Below, in pieces: positions 1-8,646 of a stretch of 64,000 nt of DNA. Position 1 is the stretch's first letter, and the number at the start of each line of letters is the position of its first letter. Below the pieces are notes generated by a model. The model worked only from the letters and a program-made list of their open reading frames with translations, did no database searches and had not been told where the DNA came from. Location: assembly GCF_002224485.1 (NCBI RefSeq), contig NZ_CP022463.1, positions 3,020,205-3,084,204 of the forward strand, read 5' to 3'. Source of the stretch: Sinomonas sp. R1AF57. GTDB taxonomy: Bacteria; Actinomycetota; Actinomycetes; Actinomycetales; Micrococcaceae. The position numbers and the translations under genes were made by a program.

Positions 1-1330
1 CAGGAATCCCGCGGGCGAGTACGTGCGATCTGTCCACGTGCAGGACAACCGAAGCAGCACGGAAGGGTGCCGCGTTTCGGCCCGTTCCAGCGGGACGGTG
101 GAATCGCCCTCGGATTCGCAGCTGGCCGGGCTCTACTGAGATCCCTTCCGTTTCCCATGCCCCGGCGCCCTTGGGAACAACGTCGATGCCGCACAAGTCG
201 AGCGGCACCACGGTGTCCGCCGGACCAGTCCAGGAAACGAGGATGTCGATTTCCGCCGACGTGGGCCGTCGGCCCACGAGTGGATCCGTCGCCAGCGGAA
301 CGATGAACGGCGTGGTTAGAGAATCGGGGGTGAGACGGAGGTTCCCCCTCCCGACCAGATCCATGGTCAAGTACGCGTCGGAGGCCGTCCCCGAGGGATC
401 CACGAAATCGGCAACGCTGATCCGGGACAGGACATCGAGTCGTTCCGGGCTACCTGCGACCCATGCAACGAGCCCTGACTTGGGGTCGCCGGTCTGGAGG
501 ACAGCCTGGTTATACCCGTCCGCGGTGACCGCGCTGAAGGACGGGTCGTCCGTACGCATGGCGATCTGGGCCAACGACTGCTTGAGCGAGTCTTCGTCCG
601 CCCAATACTCATGGAAGGCATCCGCGACTTCGCGAACAACACTCGGCGCGCTCTTCGTCACGGTCGCGGGCCGAGGGAGGCCGAAGGACGCAAAGCACCA
701 CCTCTCCATGAACTCTGAAAATCCTAGCTCGGAACCTTCGCTCACCTGTGTTTTGAAAACTTCGGCCAAATTCCGCAGCGCCGATTCCACATGACGGAAC
801 CACCGCACATTCCAGCTGCCGACGCCTTGCTGATCTGCCACGTGGAGCACCCGCAACATCCCCAGACACCGCTCAAGAACTTCGATCGCATCATTGTCCG
901 GCTTTGTATCCAGGCCAGCTTGAGCGCCGAGGCGTTCAAGGAGGATCCGCGCGACCTCGCGCAAGCCCAATCGGTCGTTAGCGGCGTCAGGGTAGCTCGG
1001 GCCCGCTACCTCAGTGAACGTCTGAAGGAAGGATGCCAGATCCGGCTGCCGCCCGTACACCACGGCGAGGCGATCTCCTTGGCGATAGCGCACCGACTCT
1101 TTGGCCGACACGACCACGACTTCACTGCCGGCAGACTGCTGGCTCGCAGCTGCATTGATGAGGATCGCAAAGGGGCTAGGGGCGGTGGGGCGCGCAATGT
1201 TGGCAGCCCGGACGATATCCACAGCACTGGCAAAGTCAATACCATCGGGAAGATGGAAGAAGCTCAGCCCGTCAATACCTGCAAGTGCCTGCCCCAGGGC
1301 TCCAGCGAGGCTCGCCGTCCTGTCGGTCAC
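1..1330 (-). CDS. Large uncharacterised protein, N-terminal 443 codons; third gene of putative defence operon (partial)
   Basis: This frame is open from a GTG at 1330 to the window edge, so the C-terminus lies outside. Reading every codon of the frame shows no stop. The GTG sits 1 nt after the stop of the upstream gene, with a GGAAAGGG Shine-Dalgarno-like stretch inside that gene's end, so translation is probably coupled. The part seen is soluble, with no membrane segments, and mixes a Val-rich segment (near residues 75-90) followed by SVRYRQGDRLAVV with long helical stretches. I cannot assign a family with certainty. By position it corresponds to the large DptH component of dptFGH-type restriction operons, but no ATPase motif is visible in the portion present. 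The gene order is the main support for that idea. Confidence 0.72.
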   Translation of the reverse strand, partial: MTDRTASLAGALGQALAGIDGLSFFHLPDGIDFASAVDIVRAANIARPTAPSPFAILINAAASQQSAGSEVVVVSAKESVRYRQGDRLAVVYGRQPDLASFLQTFTEVAGPSYPDAANDRLGLREVARILLERLGAQAGLDTKPDNDAIEVLERCLGMLRVLHVADQQGVGSWNVRWFRHVESALRNLAEVFKTQVSEGSELGFSEFMERWCFASFGLPRPATVTKSAPSVVREVADAFHEYWADEDSLKQSLAQIAMRTDDPSFSAVTADGYNQAVLQTGDPKSGLVAWVAGSPERLDVLSRISVADFVDPSGTASDAYLTMDLVGRGNLRLTPDSLTTPFIVPLATDPLVGRRPTSAEIDILVSWTGPADTVVPLDLCGIDVVPKGAGAWETEGISVEPGQLRIRGRFHRPAGTGRNAAPFRAASVVLHVDRSHVLARGIP

Positions 1331-1331
1331 G

Positions 1332-2807
1332 TCAGAATGCCCTTTCCACAATCACCGCATTGTCTGCATCAGCGCTTCCACGCGCCATGCCCGCCCGCTC
1401 AAGGAGAGACACTAGGTCCCCCAGTTCTGGGCGCATGCCCAAACGACCCAAATCGGCCAAGACATCGCCGACCGTGCACTGACGCGATGGACCGTCGCAA
1501 GCAAGGCTCGCGACGACCGTCACCCATTCGGTGCCCGGGTCGACGAGAACAAACCGCCGACCATGTGACTTCAGTATCCCGTAATAGTCGGTATATGGAC
1601 CGCTCGCCTCACGGACCTGCAAGCCATACTTAACTGTTTCGTGAACAGTCTTGCTCCTGTCCGTACTGTCGGCCAACGATTTCACGAGACGTTCGACATG
1701 CCCTTTTTCGCTGGCCAGTTCCCTCAGGAATTCCGTCGCAGGGATCTCGCTGAGCGACCGCTTCTGGGAATGCTCCTTCATCCGATCGAGCAAATACGTG
1801 CGTACTTTTTCACCACGCCGGAGTCGATGTTTTATAAGGGATGCAACATCCCGTGTCGTCACCGTGGCGCGGCTCGACTGCCATGGCAGAGGCGGACTGA
1901 CGGTGGCCACCAGCTCAGCGAACGTGGGCGGAACGGAAGTGTCGATGATGGCAGTTGCGAGACGTTCGTACCACGCTGCCTCCCACAGGAATCCGAGCCC
2001 CATCGTCAGTCGAAGGATAGTGGTGGCCCAATCGACCCAAACCCTCGCAGGCAGGGCATCGACCCATCCATCCGAGGTCAGGGTCTTCCAGACACGAGCG
2101 AACCATTCGAAGGGCGTATCGGGGAACAAGCCCGCCCATTCACGAGCATCGCTATTGCCGAGGTCGCCTTCCCGTGGGATATAGCCGTCTCGAAGAATAC
2201 CTGTCATGACAACCCTGTCAATTTCTCGCAACACAGGATCGCTCGCAAGACGCACCCCTACTGCTTTTCGCCACAGGCCGCTCGCCGAACACATCGGGTC
2301 GTCTACCTCATGATGTCCCACGGCGAACATCGCTTCGAGGATCTCAGCGAAGTCTGGCGGGTTCTTCTTGACGAGAACACCTCTCGCGTCCTGAAGGAGT
2401 GCGAGCGCCGGCGAAAGAGGACTTGCGGGCTGGTTACCGGTCTTCTCTACGCGAATGCCCAGAACACTGCGGGCGACCGCATCACCCAGATCACGCGCAG
2501 GACCCTCGATCGCAACCTTCAAGTCTGGTGAACCCTGGCTGAAGAGGTCGCCAAGCCGATCGAGCCCCTCGCCCTTCGGGAATGTAGACCTGACATCCAC
2601 AAATTTGCTCTGCTTGGAATCGGCCTTGTACATGTATCCCGTCGCCTTTCCAGCGGCCGCAATAGTCCCACCTTCACCAATGGGGTCCGCGTCCGACCTT
2701 CGTTGAAAAGCGCGATGGGCCAACGAAGAAATCAAAAGTTCTGGTATGGAAAAATACTCAGGCCGGTTGAAAGGAAGCTTGAGGTGCACGGCGGACGGAA
2801 TAGACAA
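1332..2807 (-). CDS. Uncharacterised 491-aa protein, second gene of putative defence operon
   Basis: The gene starts with TTG at 2807, directly abutting the TAG stop of the upstream ATPase gene. An AGAAGGG Shine-Dalgarno stretch lies about 8 nt upstream, so the rare start is supported by coupling. No catalytic motif or membrane segment is recognised. The last ~70 residues (from about 420) alternate short helices and turns, with LGDLVSLLERAGMARGSADA and a hydrophobic end, and could be a winged-helix or scaffold domain; that is a guess. Position and size match the middle component (DptG-like, about 440 aa) of dptFGH operons. Codon use has more A/T in third positions than genes to the right, consistent with acquisition by transfer. 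Confidence 0.75.
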   Translation of the reverse strand: MSIPSAVHLKLPFNRPEYFSIPELLISSLAHRAFQRRSDADPIGEGGTIAAAGKATGYMYKADSKQSKFVDVRSTFPKGEGLDRLGDLFSQGSPDLKVAIEGPARDLGDAVARSVLGIRVEKTGNQPASPLSPALALLQDARGVLVKKNPPDFAEILEAMFAVGHHEVDDPMCSASGLWRKAVGVRLASDPVLREIDRVVMTGILRDGYIPREGDLGNSDAREWAGLFPDTPFEWFARVWKTLTSDGWVDALPARVWVDWATTILRLTMGLGFLWEAAWYERLATAIIDTSVPPTFAELVATVSPPLPWQSSRATVTTRDVASLIKHRLRRGEKVRTYLLDRMKEHSQKRSLSEIPATEFLRELASEKGHVERLVKSLADSTDRSKTVHETVKYGLQVREASGPYTDYYGILKSHGRRFVLVDPGTEWVTVVASLACDGPSRQCTVGDVLADLGRLGMRPELGDLVSLLERAGMARGSADADNAVIVERAF

Positions 2808-5213
2808 CTATTTGCCCTTCTGTGTTATCAGGGTCACAATCTTGCTCTCTCGGCCCTCAGCAATACGCAGTTGGGTGTCGGAAAGGACATCGCTGCGAAG
2901 ATGGACAGCGCGAATTCGCTCGAGCCGCGGTGAAGTCGCATCTACGAGATTCGTGACACCCGCGTGGTCATCTACACAGGCAAGCGCCTCGCGAACAAGG
3001 GCGAAATCGAGTGCGATCCGCCCCAATTCCTTGCCCTGCCTTTCGAGCAGGACCACCGTCTGATCCGCAGCGACCGGCATGGTCTTCATCTCAAGACTCG
3101 GCATGAGGATGGCCAGCTTCCGCGATTTTGCCCACCCCAGAATAGGCTCGGCTCGGCTGTCGAACAGGGGCAGCAGAGATTCGTCGGTACCTCCGCCCGG
3201 CTGCCGCTGGGGACGGATTAGAGTCCGCAGGGACTTGGACAGGGCCTTCGGGATGTTGGGGGCGAAGTAGGCGGCATCCAAGAGGACACTCACCTCGCGT
3301 CGAAATGCAGATATGCCGTGAGCCACGGCGTACAAGCGCATGAGATATGAGCCATACCAGCTAATGGCGTCCAGCCGGTCGTTCTGCTTCAGCGAGTTCA
3401 GCCCCATCAGCTCGACGTAGGCGTCGTCGAGGGACTCGTCGAAAGGCTGCACGATGGCTTCGAACGTCTCCGCTCTGTCCGCTGCGCGGAGGATCGCCAA
3501 AGGCGAGCTCTCGCTGTAATGGCTTGCAAACGCCTCGTTTATCGGCGTCGCCCACCCGCTCGTCGGATCTGTAGGCGCGTTTCCGGGGATTGCGTCCTTG
3601 ACCGGATCGATCAGACGCGTCAGCCGTAGGACAGGATCCCGCCGCGCTGCTTCGACCTCAGCCGTTCCACTGCCCGCTCCGAACATTGCCTGCGTTCCCC
3701 GAAGGCATGCCAGCTTACGCAGCCGAGTGAAGTTCTCGACGGGACCTTCTGTTGGCTGATGCAGAGCGATGAACTCCTCCAACTCAGTCCGACCCATTCG
3801 GCTTGGAGCTTCACCGACCACGACCCTGCTGATCAATCCCCATAGCTCGCGGTATGTGAAGCGCAAACCGGAGGCCATTTCGGCGGACCGGCCCAAGGTT
3901 AGTATCGAGGAGCGAACGGCCGGCTGCTGAAGCATCGCGACATTGGCTTGCACCGGATCGGCCACCATGCGACTCCCCCGTGATGTGGACTCCAGCATCT
4001 CGGCGACCTGCTCAATAAGATCGTGAGACGGCGATGCTGCCCGAGGCAACGAACTACGCGCGCCGAGTGGCGTGATGCTGTGGGGGACAGCTACAACTCT
4101 TGCCCGACGGCCGACCTCAACTTCCGGGGCGGGCTCGAACAGCGAACACTCATCCACATAGACTGCCAGCACCTCCGCCTTCTCACGGCCTACATGCTCG
4201 AGAAGTCCGGACCGGATAAACCTTGGAGTCGTCTCAGACGTTATAGTCCAAGCAGACTCGTCCCATGGGGTGTCGGCCAGCCACCGAATGACGCACGCTC
4301 CAGCCGAGTCGACGAAATTCTCGGTCACCGGATGACCAGTGAGCGCTGACAACTCCTCTATGAGAATTCCTCGATTGACGCAAGCCATCAGATGCATGGG
4401 CCGCACCCCGGGAACAGCGACCATCTGGTCTATGTCTGTGGCGAGCGGGGCAGATGACTCTGCGTAGCTTCCGATCGTCGCATCATTCACAACTAGAACA
4501 TCAGCTGAATCGCCCGAGTATCTGTATGTACGGTGGGCCAGTCCGTCGTCATGCCGGCTGACCAGATGCAGACCGGCCACAGCTCTCGCACTCGCATGCG
4601 ACTTGCCCGCACCTGGGCCACCTACGAGAAACAGGAGTCTGGGAAGGTCCGCTGGTCGACTTTCGCCGCGAAACCAGTCCAGTGCTGCGTCGACGCCGGC
4701 CGCACTGGCAGCTACTGGCCAAACAGCATCAACGGCATCGTCGGGTCGAGCTGCAACGTCCGTTCCGCCAGTTGCACGATCCCAGAACCCTGAGAACAGG
4801 GTGTACGGGCTCTCCTCTTCCGCAATCGGGTCAGACAAGATCGTGCCTCCTGAATTTGATAGTGCATTGGCAGCCTCGAGTGCGACCGGTGGAAAGTCAG
4901 CGGGGACCTGAGATGCCTGACGGACGCCGAGCGAATTCTGAATCGCAACCCGCAGGGACTCTTGAACGTGACTTCGAGGCTTGTAGCCGACGACATATGG
5001 CCGGCCCATTTCCCACAGCACGTGGCTGATGTTGCAGAACTTGAACTCTATCGAACCCTTGCTTCGGCCTGTTTCGGCTTGAACCCTGCGGTTGTGCTCG
5101 ATCTTCGAATAGCGCTCTCCGCGGAGCTCGCTGTCCAACATGGACCAGTACGCGCTCAACAAGGATTGCGTTTCCTCTTCAGTCCAAGGCCCGTTCAGCG
5201 CTTCTACCCCCAC
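2808..5213 (-). CDS. P-loop ATPase with N-terminal WTEEE/NIS module; candidate defence ATPase (DptF-like?)
   Basis: First gene of the three-gene operon, 801 aa. Residues about 8-95 form a module with WTEEE, YSKIEHNR, SKGSIEFK, NISHVL and GYKPR, which I recall at the N-terminus of HNH-endonuclease and DUF3883 proteins of defence islands. Residues 198-205 (GGPGAGKS) are a Walker A motif. VLVVNDATIG (239-248) fits a Walker B strand, and ACVNRGILIEEL (278-289) fits an AAA-type sensor-1 region such as the one in DptF. The C-terminal ~400 residues are helical and unassigned. The likely role is an ATP-driven regulator or motor in DNA restriction (inferred). The start is GTG; no clear ribosome site precedes it. 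Confidence is high for a real ATPase gene and low for the DptF name. Confidence 0.8.
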   Translation of the reverse strand: MGVEALNGPWTEEETQSLLSAYWSMLDSELRGERYSKIEHNRRVQAETGRSKGSIEFKFCNISHVLWEMGRPYVVGYKPRSHVQESLRVAIQNSLGVRQASQVPADFPPVALEAANALSNSGGTILSDPIAEEESPYTLFSGFWDRATGGTDVAARPDDAVDAVWPVAASAAGVDAALDWFRGESRPADLPRLLFLVGGPGAGKSHASARAVAGLHLVSRHDDGLAHRTYRYSGDSADVLVVNDATIGSYAESSAPLATDIDQMVAVPGVRPMHLMACVNRGILIEELSALTGHPVTENFVDSAGACVIRWLADTPWDESAWTITSETTPRFIRSGLLEHVGREKAEVLAVYVDECSLFEPAPEVEVGRRARVVAVPHSITPLGARSSLPRAASPSHDLIEQVAEMLESTSRGSRMVADPVQANVAMLQQPAVRSSILTLGRSAEMASGLRFTYRELWGLISRVVVGEAPSRMGRTELEEFIALHQPTEGPVENFTRLRKLACLRGTQAMFGAGSGTAEVEAARRDPVLRLTRLIDPVKDAIPGNAPTDPTSGWATPINEAFASHYSESSPLAILRAADRAETFEAIVQPFDESLDDAYVELMGLNSLKQNDRLDAISWYGSYLMRLYAVAHGISAFRREVSVLLDAAYFAPNIPKALSKSLRTLIRPQRQPGGGTDESLLPLFDSRAEPILGWAKSRKLAILMPSLEMKTMPVAADQTVVLLERQGKELGRIALDFALVREALACVDDHAGVTNLVDATSPRLERIRAVHLRSDVLSDTQLRIAEGRESKIVTLITQKGK

Positions 5214-5234
5214 AGTGGTTCAACATACACCGAC

Positions 5235-5277
5235 GCTCCGACATCGGAGCACAGGTGCTCAGTGGGTGAGACCACTG
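5235..5277 (-). promoter_or_regulatory. Three adjacent short palindromes upstream of the ATPase operon
   Basis: Three palindromes overlap or abut 22-64 nt upstream of the ATPase start. At 5235-5250 GCTCCGA and TCGGAGC flank CA; at 5247-5260 GAGCAC and GTGCTC flank AG; at 5260-5277 CAGTGG and CCACTG flank six bases. Such a cluster at an operon start could be an operator or a structured leader. No cognate regulator gene is visible in the window. Confidence 0.4.
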
Positions 5278-5411
5278 CCGAATAGTGCCGTGCGACCGCC
5301 GTGGCCTAGCGCATGGAAACGTGATTGCCTTGGAGAGCGCGGCGTCCGCGCAAAAGGACCGGACCTGCGCAGGATTGCGACGAAATAGCGGCGTTTCGGG
5401 GTTCTCGGCCC

Positions 5412-5612
5412 CTACTTCCCCTCCGCCTTCTTCCGCCGCTCGACCTCCTCGCGGTGGCGGCGGATCTGCTCGTGGATGAGCCGTTCTTCCTCGGTGAAGC
5501 GGAGCGCGTTGGCGTCGTCGACTGAATCCCGTGCACCGTCCACCTCCTGCTTGGCGGGGTACTCGACGTCGTCGTCGGTCGGCTCGGGGGCGGCGCTGCG
5601 CTGCTCAGTCAT
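5412..5612 (-). CDS. Small charged hypothetical protein, RFTEEERLI motif
   Basis: A 66-aa, highly charged, probably helical protein with no membrane segment. It starts at the ATG at 5612; the longer in-frame extension upstream overlaps the neighbouring divergent gene and is unlikely. The C-terminal half contains ALRFTEEERLIHEQ followed by an Arg/Glu/Lys-rich helix. The same core, IRFSEEQRLIREQ, occurs in the small acidic protein at 23755-24030, so the two are paralogues. Function is unknown. It lies divergently from the NmrA-like reductase gene, at the boundary with the compositionally different left part of the window. Confidence 0.65.
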   Translation of the reverse strand: MTEQRSAAPEPTDDDVEYPAKQEVDGARDSVDDANALRFTEEERLIHEQIRRHREEVERRKKAEGK

Positions 5613-5697
5613 GGGCACACTGTAAACCCGCTCTTCCAAGGCGGGTATAGGGGCCGTGGTTGCGATTTGGTGTGGTTTTGAGCGGTAGTCTCGCCCC

Positions 5698-6543
5698 ATG
5701 AGCGACTTCCCCAGCCTCGGCATCACCGGCGTCACGGGCGCGATAGGCGGCGAGGTCGCCCGCCTCTTGTCCAACGACGGCATACCGCTCGTCCTCCTCG
5801 CGCGGACCCCCGCGAAGGCACCCGAGCTGCCGCGCGCCGTCGTGCGTCCCGCCGACTACGGTGACCGGATGCTCTGCGAGCGCTCGCTCGAGGGCGTCGA
5901 GGCGGTGTTCATGGTCTCCGGCCGCGAGAGCGAGAACCGCATGGACGAGCACCGCAGCTTCGTCGACGCCGCGGTGGCCGCGGAGGTGCGGCACATCGTG
6001 TACACCTCGTTCATGGGGGCCGCGCCGGACGCCACCTTCACCCTGGCCCGCGACCACTTCGCCACCGAGGAGTACATCAAGGACACCGGCCTCGCCTACA
6101 CCTTCCTGCGGGACTGCCTCTACGCCGACTTCCTCGAAGCGATGGTGGGGGACGACGGCGTCATCCGCGGTCCCGCGGGGACCGGCGCCGCCGCCGTGGT
6201 CGCCCAGCAGGACGTCGCGGAGTGCGCCGCCGCGGTGCTCCGGGACCCCGCGGCCCACGCGGGCGTCACCTACACCCTCACCGGCCCCGAGGCACTGACG
6301 ATGGCGCAGGTCGCGCACATCATCTCCGAGGTCCGCGGCACGCACGTCACGTTCCACGACGAGACGGTGCCCGAGGCGTACGAGTCGCGGAAGAAGTGGC
6401 CCGCGCCGGACTGGCAGTACGACGCCTGGGTCTCCACCTACACCGCCATTGCCGCCGGGGAGATGGCCACCGTGACGGAGGACGTCGAAGACCTCACCGG
6501 CCACCGTGCGCGCAGCCTCCGGGACGTGCTGCGGGGCGAGTAG
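5698..6543 (+). CDS. NmrA/QOR2-like NAD(P)H-binding oxidoreductase (atypical SDR)
   Basis: A 281-aa cytosolic Rossmann protein. The dinucleotide-binding GITGVTGAIGG lies at residues 8-18 and is followed by the atypical-SDR pattern LLART and later VEAVFMVSGRES. Mid-protein HIVYTSFMGAAPDATFT and a Tyr near TGLAYTFLR match the NmrA/QorB group, which includes NADPH-dependent quinone reductases and redox sensors. No neighbouring gene suggests a specific substrate. It is monocistronic, flanked by opposing small genes. The family assignment is firm; the exact reaction is not. Confidence 0.85.
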   Translation: MSDFPSLGITGVTGAIGGEVARLLSNDGIPLVLLARTPAKAPELPRAVVRPADYGDRMLCERSLEGVEAVFMVSGRESENRMDEHRSFVDAAVAAEVRHIVYTSFMGAAPDATFTLARDHFATEEYIKDTGLAYTFLRDCLYADFLEAMVGDDGVIRGPAGTGAAAVVAQQDVAECAAAVLRDPAAHAGVTYTLTGPEALTMAQVAHIISEVRGTHVTFHDETVPEAYESRKKWPAPDWQYDAWVSTYTAIAAGEMATVTEDVEDLTGHRARSLRDVLRGE

Positions 6544-6560
6544 CCTCAGCCGACTGCGTT

Positions 6561-6791
6561 TCAGCCGGCAGGATGGCCGTGGCTGCAGGTCTCCTGTCCG
6601 GGGAGGATGTCGTGCCCTTGGATGCAGGTCCTCGACGGCGCGGTGTGCTCGTGGCCCGGGGTGAAGAAGAGGCTGCTCGGGCCGTTGGCGATGCCGTCGT
6701 TCTCCCGTCCCAGCCAGCCCTTGTGGGTGCGCCGCTCCCGTGGCGGCGCCTCCGCGGTGGCCTCGGACTTGTGCGCGAATGGATTCTTCAT
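6561..6791 (-). CDS. Small hypothetical protein with paired Cys/His residues
   Basis: A 76-aa basic, hydrophilic protein. It starts at the ATG at 6791 (MKNPFAHKS); longer upstream frames have no support. The C-terminal part has TPGHEH, then CIQGHDILPGQETCSHGHP, giving two Cys and several His residues at spacing compatible with a small metal-binding knuckle. The central GWLGRENDGIANGPSSLFF segment suggests a conserved fold. I do not recognise the family. It converges on the NmrA-like gene, with 17 nt between their stops. Confidence 0.55.
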   Translation of the reverse strand: MKNPFAHKSEATAEAPPRERRTHKGWLGRENDGIANGPSSLFFTPGHEHTAPSRTCIQGHDILPGQETCSHGHPAG

Positions 6792-6947
6792 GACGCCCAC
6801 CGCCTCTGGGATCCGGCGCCGGCATGCGCCGCGCCGATACCCCATGATAGGCGCGCGGAGGCGCCGCAGAAGTGGCGGAATCGAAGCCTTCGCAGCGGCG
6901 CCCAGCGGGGGTATGGTGGCGCCACTGACTGCGGGAGGAGGCCCACG

Positions 6948-7256
6948 ATGCCGCGGTTCCTGATCACCTACCACAACATGCTCTACCCCAACCCCGACTA
7001 CGTCACGGCGAGCAGGAAGGCCCTGAGGGCCTGGGCCGACGAGAAGCTCGGGGACGCCCTGGTCGACTTCGGATCCCCCCTGCTGCTCGGCGGCCAGCTG
7101 TGCTCCGGCCAGCCAGCGGACTCGGTGGAGATCTCCGGCTTCACCATCATCCAGGCCCGCTCCCTCGCCGAGGCACGGGACCTGCTCTCCGACCACCCGT
7201 ACCTTGCCCGGGGGGCCACGATCCAGATCGACGAGTGCGTCGAAGTCGACGTGTGA
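6948..7256 (+). CDS. YCII-related (YciI-like) small protein
   Basis: A 102-aa protein starting at ATG 6948, preceded by GGGAGGAGG at 6933-6941. The beginning MPRFLITYHNM, a central GGQL, SGFTIIQARSLAEARDLL and ending DHPYLARGATIQIDECVEVDV match the dimeric alpha-beta ferredoxin-like fold of YCII/DGPF proteins. These often act as small accessory or hydrolase-like enzymes, and some have a catalytic His-Asp pair. The substrate is unknown. The gene precedes the subtilisin-like protease by 59 nt, but a functional link is not evident. Confidence 0.75.
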   Translation: MPRFLITYHNMLYPNPDYVTASRKALRAWADEKLGDALVDFGSPLLLGGQLCSGQPADSVEISGFTIIQARSLAEARDLLSDHPYLARGATIQIDECVEVDV

Positions 7257-7315
7257 AGGTGCAGAGCCCGGGAGCGCTGCTCGCGGCATAGACGTCCATT
7301 GAGGGGAGTACGGCT

Positions 7316-8593
7316 ATGAAGAAGGCGTTCATCGCCAGTGTTGCGGCAGCGGTCTTCGCGTTCGGACCGCTCGCGCTCGCGCCGGCAGCCGGGGCGGCCT
7401 CTCCCCCGCCGGGAGCCAGTGCGCCGAGCGTCGACGGGCCGATCGCGTCGGGGCAGATCCTGGTCAAGTTCCGAGACGCGGGCGCGGCCGACGGCGTGCT
7501 GCGCCGGCACGGGCTCAGCGACGGGCCCGCCGTCGGCAGCACCGGCGCCCACCTGATCACGGTCCCGGCCGGCGCGGAGCTCCGGCTCGTCCAAGCCCTC
7601 GCCAGCAACCCCGCGGTCGAGTACGCCGAGCCGGACGCGATCGCGAGTGCGACCGCCACGGGAGACCCCGACTACGTCCCCCGGCAGTACGCGCTGCACA
7701 ACACGGGCCAGTCCTTCACCAACACCGCCGGGACCATCACCGTGGCCAGCGGGAAGCCCGGCGCCGACGTCGACGCGGTGGACGCCTGGACCGTCACGAG
7801 GGGCGACGGCGTCAGGGTCGCCGTCCTCGATTCCGGTGTCGCCGCCGACAACGACGACATCTGGCCCAAGGTGGTGGCCACCGCCAATCTCAGCACCTCC
7901 TCGAACCCGGACGACATGTACGGCCACGGCACCCACGTGGCCGGGATCGTCGCCGCGTCCGATAACGGCTACGGCGTCACCGGCGTCTGCCCCGGCTGCC
8001 TGATCCTGGACGGCAAGGTCCTCGACGACAGCGGCTACGGCACGTCCTCCGTCATCGCGCGGGGCATCGACTGGGCCGTCAGCAACGGCGCACAGGTCAT
8101 CAACATGAGCCTGGCCATGCGGTTCTCCTCCAGCACGCTCCAGACCGCCGTGAACAACGCGTGGAACAAGGGCGTGGTCATCGTCGCCGCGGCCGGGAAC
8201 ACGGGCGCGCAGTCGAAGATGTACCCGGCCGCCTACACCAACGTCATCTCAGTCGCCGCCACGGACAACACCGACACCATGGCGTCCTTCTCGACCTACA
8301 GCGGCAGGTGGGTGGACGTCGCGGCACCGGGCGTCAGCGTCTACTCGACCTTCCCGAACCACCACTTCGCCCTGCAGGACACCTACAACCGCTCATGGGG
8401 CTATGACATCGGCAGCGGCACGTCCATGGCGTCGCCCATCGTCGCCGCCACGGCCGCCCTCGCGCTGAGTTCCCACAGGGGTGCCTCCAACGCGCAGGTC
8501 CGGCAGTACGTGGAGTCCACGGCCACGAAGATCGCTGGCACCGGAAGCGACTGGATCTACGGGAGAGTCAACGCGAACAACGCGGTCCACTAA
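7316..8593 (+). CDS. Secreted subtilisin-like (S8) serine protease
   Basis: This 425-aa preproprotein is a secreted endopeptidase. Residues 1-28 form a signal peptide (KK, hydrophobic core, AGA-A cleavage region). Residues about 38-115 fit an I9-type propeptide (GQILVKFRD, NPAVEYAEPD). The catalytic triad is visible: Asp172 in VAVLDSG, His204 in GHGTHVAG, Ser370 in GTSMASP; Asn295 in AAGN supplies the oxyanion hole. There is no C-terminal anchor or added domain, so it is a minimal subtilase. A GAGGGGAG ribosome site precedes the ATG. It probably digests protein outside the cell. Confidence 0.93.
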   Translation: MKKAFIASVAAAVFAFGPLALAPAAGAASPPPGASAPSVDGPIASGQILVKFRDAGAADGVLRRHGLSDGPAVGSTGAHLITVPAGAELRLVQALASNPAVEYAEPDAIASATATGDPDYVPRQYALHNTGQSFTNTAGTITVASGKPGADVDAVDAWTVTRGDGVRVAVLDSGVAADNDDIWPKVVATANLSTSSNPDDMYGHGTHVAGIVAASDNGYGVTGVCPGCLILDGKVLDDSGYGTSSVIARGIDWAVSNGAQVINMSLAMRFSSSTLQTAVNNAWNKGVVIVAAAGNTGAQSKMYPAAYTNVISVAATDNTDTMASFSTYSGRWVDVAAPGVSVYSTFPNHHFALQDTYNRSWGYDIGSGTSMASPIVAATAALALSSHRGASNAQVRQYVESTATKIAGTGSDWIYGRVNANNAVH

Positions 8594-8646
8594 GGTCGGA
8601 TTCAGCCGCTGACCTTGGGCAGTGGGCTGCCCTCCGCGCACCGCAT

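Noticed and set aside
791-2531. Plus-strand frames of 280 and 296 codons in the left region
   Set aside because: They lie opposite two coupled minus-strand frames with matching Shine-Dalgarno sites; no motif or ribosome site supports the plus strand.
5214-5411. Integration boundary with attachment site, tRNA or integrase
   Set aside because: No tRNA-like sequence, long direct repeat or integrase frame is present; only short palindromes are seen.
8592-8616. Intrinsic terminator after the subtilisin-like protease gene
   Set aside because: AAGGTC and GACCTT can pair, but the stem is only 6 bp around a 13-nt loop and there is no T-run.
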